Positions 23,579 to 27,723 of a DNA stretch of 27,723 nucleotides are shown piece after piece; position 1 is the stretch's first letter; every line of letters begins with the position of its first letter. The stretch covers positions 1 to 27,723 of the forward strand of contig JBHGBB010000024.1 in the NCBI GenBank assembly GCA_041946755.1. Reading direction: 5' to 3'. The stretch is from JBHGBB01 sp041946755. GTDB lineage: Bacteria; UBP4; UBA4092; JAOAEQ01. Under the pieces are notes generated by a model. It had not been told where the DNA came from and did not search any database. It saw nothing but the letters and a program-made list of their open reading frames with translations. The position numbers and the translations under genes were made by a program.

Positions 23579-23869
23579 AATGATAAATATCTTATCCTAA
23601 ATTGCCATCGTCTGCAAATAGTATTACTGTTGATAAGGTAGTGTAACCTATGATTGGACTAGGTTTCGGGCTTGATGAGAATAAAAAGCTTTTTGGCTAT
23701 AAATGTAGTTGGTAGTTAGGTAAGGGTTAGGGATTGAGTTGGGTTGTTAGTCTTAGGTAGTTGGTTTGTGACTCACTACTATACCCAACAACTTAACTCA
23801 CTACTTTACCTTAATCCAATCCCAGATTTTAATCTTCTTCACTCTTAACTCTTCATTCTTAATTGCTTA
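23579..23869. repeat. Low-complexity GTTAG/GTTGG region between nitroreductase and cstA
   Basis: 291 bases with no gene. The plus strand is rich in GTTAG/GTTGG words from 23706 to 23766; the reverse complements (CAACAACTTAACTC) follow at 23786-23799, so GAGTTGGGTTGTT (23736-23748) can pair imperfectly with them. The stretch 23830-23865 has CTTAACTCTTCATTCTTAATT-type words (split here by repetition of CTTAA/CTCTT). It also holds the palindrome AAAAAGCTTTTT near 23683-23694. I see no clear cstA promoter. Confidence 0.45.
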
Positions 23870-24586
23870 TTATGGTTTCCCTACCGGGAGAACATACATG
23901 GCTTCTTCTTTTTCCGGTAATGGAATCGATTTTTTAACCTGCATCGGGTCGAATCCACCGACGGTGACTATTCCTAGATGGAGAGCGGTTGCTTGCAAAC
24001 ATAGATTTTCTGCTGCATGACCGACTTCGTAGTGGACAAACATCGCACCCATTGTTCCTCCACGGCGGTTGGTTCGTTCATAAACCGCAGAAAATAAGAA
24101 TACTGCCGGGGCTGATTTTACTACCGGCTGTACTGATAATTCAGCGCGAACATCTCCTGATTTAACTAATACGATAGCATGCTCTTTGGGTAGATAATGA
24201 TACAATCCAGCAGGTAAATCTTTCACATTCACTGCTGTTACATAGAGTTCTAATGGATAGGTAGCCATCGCTGATGGTGCGGTTCGATGTCCGGTTTTCG
24301 GATCGGTAATCCCTTGCGCTGCCCAGAGTAATTGCGATATTTCCGGTATTGTTAAAGCTGTATCAGAAAATGTGCGGGTAGACCGCCGTTCAGCCAATGC
24401 TTGTTCTAACGAGAAATTACTTTTTAATGCCGGTGCCGGAAGTTTTATGGGGGTAGGTTGCGCTATGACTGTTTTAGCCGTATCTATACTAGCTGCTTTT
24501 TCCTGTAGCGCAAAAGTAAATGAAGGTAGTGTTAGAATTGATATTACTGACAATATACTGAGTATGACCAATTTAGATTTTTGCAT
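23870..24586 (-). CDS. Exported SagB/ThcOx-type nitroreductase family protein
   Basis: FMN-dependent nitroreductase-fold oxidoreductase, 238 residues. It has a signal peptide (1-26, cleavage near TFA-LQ), then a Pro-rich linker to about residue 55. The catalytic fold starts SLEQALAERRSTRTFSDTALTIPEISQLLWAAQG, where the Arg/Ser residues bind FMN phosphate (shown here as ERRSTRTFSD). The SagB-like signature is HYEVGHAAENLCLQATALHL followed by GIVTVGGFDP, and the C-terminal motif VLPVGKP binds FMN. SagB relatives oxidise azoles in peptide natural products or serve as general reductases. The predicted export is unusual for an FMN enzyme but is seen in many annotated 'SagB/ThcOx family dehydrogenase' proteins. 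No YcaO or precursor peptide gene is near. AAAGGAG precedes the ATG. Standing alone, its substrate is unknown. Confidence 0.87.
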   Translation of the reverse strand: MQKSKLVILSILSVISILTLPSFTFALQEKAASIDTAKTVIAQPTPIKLPAPALKSNFSLEQALAERRSTRTFSDTALTIPEISQLLWAAQGITDPKTGHRTAPSAMATYPLELYVTAVNVKDLPAGLYHYLPKEHAIVLVKSGDVRAELSVQPVVKSAPAVFLFSAVYERTNRRGGTMGAMFVHYEVGHAAENLCLQATALHLGIVTVGGFDPMQVKKSIPLPEKEEAMYVLPVGKP

Positions 24587-24750
24587 AAGACACTCTCCTT
24601 TAGTAAAATATTGTTAATTACATTTTACCACGGAATAATACCATATTCCTATTATTCATATACCAATTTCGGAAATAGTTATAATTAAAGTATAAAATCA
24701 TATTAACTGTAAATAATTCAATACCTTAGCATGATTATGACCTAGGTTAA

Positions 24751-24783
24751 GTTGAATTATTCTCAATTTGAGAAAAATTCAAC
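24751..24783. repeat. Near-perfect 33-base palindrome
   Basis: GTTGAATTATTCTCAA (24751-24766) and TTGAGAAAAATTCAAC (24768-24783) are inverted with one mismatch around a single centre base. Its outer word TTGAATT/AATTCAA reappears in the next hairpin (24864-24900). Confidence 0.75.
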
Positions 24784-24863
24784 TAGATAATGTATTATAT
24801 CAACTAATCCTAGTAAATTCAGGTTGTAGCGATGAAATACTATATTATGTTGCATTCCGATCA

Positions 24864-24955
24864 GACTTGAATTTAGCTCCAACGGAGCAAAATTCAAGTC
24901 GGAGCGGTTGCGAAAGCGACTTATAATCCGAATTGGTCTGACCAATTCGGGTTAT
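24864..24955. repeat. Triple stem-loop element
   Basis: Three adjacent hairpins: GACTTGAATT with AATTCAAGTC (24864-24900), which contains an inner stem GCTCC/GGAGC; GTTGC-GAAA-GCGAC (24908-24921) with a GNRA-type loop; and ATAATCCGAATTGGTC with GACCAATTCGGGTTAT (24923-24955), 16 bp with one wobble around one base. The tight order and near-perfect stems suggest a mobile palindromic repeat or a structured RNA. On the minus strand TTCCG/GGAAT words flank it. Confidence 0.7.
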
Positions 24956-25339
24956 ATTCCGGATAAAGTTGGAAATCGGATAGATTAATTTAGTAAATCT
25001 GGATTTTGTTTCTCTAGATAAAAAAGGGGTGTCTATCGAGATTAGGTAATTTAGGCAGAACAGAAATTTAATTGCAATATCAGTAAAAAAACAAAACGCA
25101 ACGATGCTGAAATGTCGCTCGATATAGTACATCAGAGCGTACGTTATGGTATGATATCTAAACTACCCCCGGGAAATACATTTGTTAAGGTATAGATATT
25201 ATACCAACGGAGAACATATGCCGGTAGATGTAATGCTAGTTTAGACCAACGATACGAACCTCTGTTTAGAGCGATTTGGTATATCGCTTGCATATATTTT
25301 AACGATTGGAAATAAAAAAGTTAGAAATTATATAGAGGT

Positions 25340-26938
25340 ATGAACCGATTTATCCGGGCTGAACGTAGAATAGTCACCATTTTATTTAACATAGCTTTTC
25401 TTATTATTCTTCCTATTTCTGCATGGGCAGAATTCCGGGTGCCCATCCATCCTTATGAAAAAATCCGGAGTAATAATTCCGAGACTCCTCTCGATACCTA
25501 TGTTACAACCCAGTTAAATAAACTTGGTACCGAACCCGGGAATCTATGTTCTGATGAAGTATTTATTCGCCGGGTATATCTGGATGTCATCGGTACCTTA
25601 CCCGACCAGCAGGAAGTAATCTTGTTTCTGCGCGACCAGACTCCTAATAAACGCGCTAGATTAATTGATACCCTATTAGCCCGGCCGGAATTCGCTGAAT
25701 ATTGGGCGTTGAAATGGTGCGATATCTTAAGAGTAAAATCCGAGTTCCCGATAAATTTATGGCCGAACGCAGTCCAGGGGTATCATCATTGGATTCGGGA
25801 TTCGATTAAAGAGAATAAACCATATACCCAATTTGTTCGGGAATTACTCACTTCTAGCGGCAGCAATTTCCGGGTTCCACCGGTAAACTTCTATCGGGCT
25901 ACCCAAAGCCGGGATTCGGCCGGATTAGCTAGCGCGGTAGCATTAACTTTTATGGGTACCCGGTTGGATACATGGCCAGAATCGTATCGAGCTGGGATGG
26001 CGGCATTCTTCTCCCGGGTGGCGTATAAGAAAACCGATGAATGGAAAGAGGAAATAGTCTATGTTTATCCGGCGACAACTACTGCGATTGAAGCGAGTTT
26101 CCTGGATAGCAAGAAAGTGGTAATTTCTCCGGATAAAGACCCGCGTCAAGTTTTCGCGGATTGGCTTATTACTTCGGATAATCCCTGGTTCGCGCAAAAT
26201 ATCGTCAACCGCATCTGGGCGTGGCTGTTAGGAAAAGGGATTATCAATGAACCGGACGATATTCGACCGGATAATCCGCCGGCGAATCCGGAATTACTGG
26301 TCTATCTTGAAAAGGAATTAGTTAAATCGAACTACGATTTGAAACATATCTATCGATTAATCCTAAATTCCGCTACCTATCAAGGAACCTCGATCCCATA
26401 TGATACTCCGCAGAATCCGGCAATAGAATATGCTGCATATCAAATCCGGCGGCTGGATGCCGAAGTGTTAATCGATGCCTTTGACTGGCTTGGAGGCACC
26501 GGAGAGAGTTATTCCAGTGCTATCCCGGAGCCATATACCAATATCCCGGAATATAACCGGACCATCTCACTGGCTGATGGAAGTATCACTAGCCAATTTT
26601 TAGAAATGTTCGGCCGACCGGTGCGCGATACCGGATTGGTATCGGAACGGAATAACGAGGTTTCCGATGCGCAACGGCTCTATCTACTGAATGCAAACGA
26701 ACTCCAGCGGAAAATCGAACAGAGCCGTCGGTTACGTCGGATCTATGATAATAACCGAAAAAACCAAGCTAATTTGATTCGGATGGTTTATATAACGGTT
26801 CTATCCCGATTCCCGACTCCTGCTGAAATAGAGATTGCGAATACCTATTTTTCTACTCAAGGAATAAGTCAGAAACAAGCAGCAGACGATTTAGTTTGGG
26901 TATTGATTAATACGAAAGAATTTTTATATCGACACTAA
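25340..26938 (+). CDS. DUF1549/DUF1553 (planctomycete-type) exported protein
   Basis: A 532-residue exported protein. Signal peptide 1-30 (ISAWAEF). A DUF1549 domain follows (about 45-215): LDTYVTTQLNKLG, then FIRRVYLDVIGTLPDQQEV...RARLIDTLLARPEFAEYWALKW. A DUF1553 domain comes next (about 260-520): DPRQVFADWLITSDNPWFAQ, NIVNRIWAWLLGKGI, then RRLDAEVLIDAFDWLGG and VLSRFPTPAEI. These families are abundant in Planctomycetes and relatives, usually fused to a cytochrome c module (CXXCH). That module is absent here, so the protein is of the short type. The DUF1501 gene follows after a 90-base gap occupied by a palindromic repeat, the standard gene pair. The molecular activity of these families is not established; polymer degradation is often suggested from context. 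Start ATG at 25340 with AGAGG very close upstream. Confidence 0.93.
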   Translation: MNRFIRAERRIVTILFNIAFLIILPISAWAEFRVPIHPYEKIRSNNSETPLDTYVTTQLNKLGTEPGNLCSDEVFIRRVYLDVIGTLPDQQEVILFLRDQTPNKRARLIDTLLARPEFAEYWALKWCDILRVKSEFPINLWPNAVQGYHHWIRDSIKENKPYTQFVRELLTSSGSNFRVPPVNFYRATQSRDSAGLASAVALTFMGTRLDTWPESYRAGMAAFFSRVAYKKTDEWKEEIVYVYPATTTAIEASFLDSKKVVISPDKDPRQVFADWLITSDNPWFAQNIVNRIWAWLLGKGIINEPDDIRPDNPPANPELLVYLEKELVKSNYDLKHIYRLILNSATYQGTSIPYDTPQNPAIEYAAYQIRRLDAEVLIDAFDWLGGTGESYSSAIPEPYTNIPEYNRTISLADGSITSQFLEMFGRPVRDTGLVSERNNEVSDAQRLYLLNANELQRKIEQSRRLRRIYDNNRKNQANLIRMVYITVLSRFPTPAEIEIANTYFSTQGISQKQAADDLVWVLINTKEFLYRH

Positions 26939-26947
26939 AAAATCTAT

Positions 26948-27010
26948 AGTAGGGGCGAGGCATGCCTCGCCTGAACACTAAAACGGGCGACCCAATGGGT
27001 CGCCCCTACT
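26948..27010. repeat. Composite palindromic repeat between DUF1553 and DUF1501 genes
   Basis: Outer arms AGTAGGGGCGA (26948-26958) and TCGCCCCTACT (27000-27010) are exact inverted repeats. Inside are a perfect 18-bp palindrome GGCGAGGCATGCCTCGCC (26954-26971) and GGGCGACCCA / TGGGTCGCCC (26985-26994 / 26996-27005) with one central base. From memory, such TAGGGGCGA..TCGCCCCTA elements are dispersed in many environmental genomes. Its GC content is far above that of the flanks. Confidence 0.85.
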
Positions 27011-27028
27011 ACGGGAAACAAAAACACC

Positions 27029-27723
27029 ATGAATCGACGGGAGTTTTTCAAAATCAGTTTTGGTACCCTCGGCATGTTTATTATCGAGCGGAACGGGTTT
27101 CTGGCTTGGGCTGCGCCGGAAGTGCTGAATGTAGTCAAGAGTTCTGCCAAAGCGAAATCGGTAATCCAAATCTGGATGTGGGGTGGCCCATCACAGTTAG
27201 AAACGTTCGATCCGAAACCCGATGCCGGCTATGATTATTGCGGACCATTAAACAAACCGATTCCAACTAATGTTGAAGGAATCCAAATCGGGGAATTATT
27301 ACCGTTACTAGCGCAACAGGCGGATAAATATTCGATTATCCGGAGTATGACCCATAAAATTAACGCGCATGAAACCGCGGCATATATGATGCAAACCGGA
27401 AGAATACCGGGAGAACGATTGGTATATCCCGGTGCCGGTGCAGTTGTCTCTTTGTTTAAAGGATATGATCATGGATATAAGAATTTAATTCCACCGTATA
27501 TCGTTTTGACGGAAGCACAAGGCCGATTTTCAGAATCAGGATTTCTGGGGCCGAAATATAAACCGTTTGCTACCGGCGGCGACCCGAACCAAAAGCGGTT
27601 TGCCGTATCCGGAATTGTTGCCGAAAATGTTTCCGATCAACGGCAGTTATCGCGGAGAGAATTGCTGCATTCTTTAGATATATTAGGAAAAGATATGCCG
27701 GGAAATCGGAATTTCCAGCAGTT
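27029..27723 (+). CDS. DUF1501 family protein, Tat-like signal, 3' truncated
   Basis: The frame is open from ATG 27029 to the window end (231 codons, no stop). The N terminus MNRREFFKISFGTLGMF has the twin-arginine pattern (RREFFK) followed by a hydrophobic stretch, so export by Tat in folded form is likely. The sequence then shows DUF1501 (sulfatase-like) marks: SVIQIWMWGGPSQLETFDPKP, the tripeptide GGPS, and later IIRSMTHKINAHETAAYMMQTGR. DUF1501 proteins are related to alkaline phosphatase/sulfatase superfamily members and are nearly always beside DUF1549/DUF1553 genes, as here. No Shine-Dalgarno is obvious; the start lies 18 bases after the palindromic repeat. The C-terminal part and hence completeness of the active site cannot be judged. 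Confidence 0.92.
   Translation, partial: MNRREFFKISFGTLGMFIIERNGFLAWAAPEVLNVVKSSAKAKSVIQIWMWGGPSQLETFDPKPDAGYDYCGPLNKPIPTNVEGIQIGELLPLLAQQADKYSIIRSMTHKINAHETAAYMMQTGRIPGERLVYPGAGAVVSLFKGYDHGYKNLIPPYIVLTEAQGRFSESGFLGPKYKPFATGGDPNQKRFAVSGIVAENVSDQRQLSRRELLHSLDILGKDMPGNRNFQQ

Larger units (their letters stand above)
24587..25339. other. Long non-coding intergenic region with hairpin cluster
   Basis: 753 bases between two divergent genes with no acceptable gene; the longer minus-strand frames here run through hairpin repeats and have no ribosome site. Hairpins are at 24751-24783, 24864-24900, 24909-24921, 24923-24955 and 25189-25205 (GGTATA, GATAT, TATACC). A further stem AGCGAT/ATCGCT is at 25270-25287. 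The last 50 bases before 25340 are A/T rich and end in AGAGG, the weak ribosome site of the DUF1549 gene. Confidence 0.65.

Noticed and set aside
24763..25132. Minus-strand open frames of 60 and 95 codons in the long intergenic region
   Set aside because: They run through the hairpin repeats, lack ribosome sites and show no protein-like composition or recognisable motif.
24587..25339. tRNA or other known RNA gene in the long gap
   Set aside because: No T-loop GTTCGAA-type sequence with matching acceptor stem was found; hairpins do not form a cloverleaf.

Overview
The window looks like a chromosomal piece from an uncultured, diderm, moderately AT-rich bacterium. Outer-membrane architecture is implied by a phosphate-selective (OprO/OprP-type) porin and a protein built from secretin N-domains. 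The DUF1549/DUF1553 plus DUF1501 gene pair and the GspG-like pseudopilin ending in a 'YDPTNG...GDI' tail are typical of Planctomycetes/PVC-like and related candidate phyla. I cannot place the organism more precisely. No rRNA, tRNA, CRISPR array, transposase or phage gene was seen.

Left part (1-11.4 kb). A 5'-truncated GH31 alpha-glycosidase converges on a GAF/HD-GYP c-di-GMP phosphodiesterase. Next come an ECF sigma factor, a membrane anti-sigma factor of unusual build (zinc-finger ZAS, TM helix, FecR, TPR), and a 1776-residue secreted protein (signal peptide, TPR, C39 cysteine peptidase, Rhs/YD repeats, Rhs core). Three promoters with the same layout, GTAAGATTTT and CGTCTTAT with exactly 16 nt between GTAAGA and CGTCTTA, lie upstream of the HD-GYP gene (minus strand), the sigma gene and the Rhs gene (plus strand). 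This is strong sequence evidence for one autoregulated ECF regulon linking c-di-GMP turnover to a giant surface protein. The Rhs protein carries a near-consensus double-glycine leader motif (ISKSEMLQIRGG) directly after its own C39 domain, which suggests self-cleavage that frees the Rhs part. It stops right after the Rhs core, with no C-terminal toxin. This circuit is the best candidate for an undescribed system in the window.

Middle part (11.4-17.4 kb). An Rrf2-family regulator with Fe-S-type cysteines is followed by a 59-residue YezD/DUF2292 protein, an OprO/P-type porin and a phosphate-type ABC transporter (PstS, PstC, PstA, PstB). They are all in one direction and look like one uptake module. 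The Rrf2 promoter and the yezD leader share a similar CTATAGTAA element that may be the Rrf2 operator. A dispersed-type inverted repeat separates pstS from pstC.

Right part (17.5-27.7 kb). It holds a pseudopilin convergent with a secretin-N-domain protein that lacks the secretin gate, an L-fucose isomerase-like protein, a CstA-type transporter (minus), and an exported SagB-like nitroreductase (minus). A 750-base intergenic stretch full of perfect hairpins follows, then a DUF1549/DUF1553 protein and a DUF1501 protein with a Tat-like signal that runs off the window end. Palindromic repeat elements recur in intergenic spaces at 12.1, 14.8, 21.8, 24.8 and 26.95 kb.
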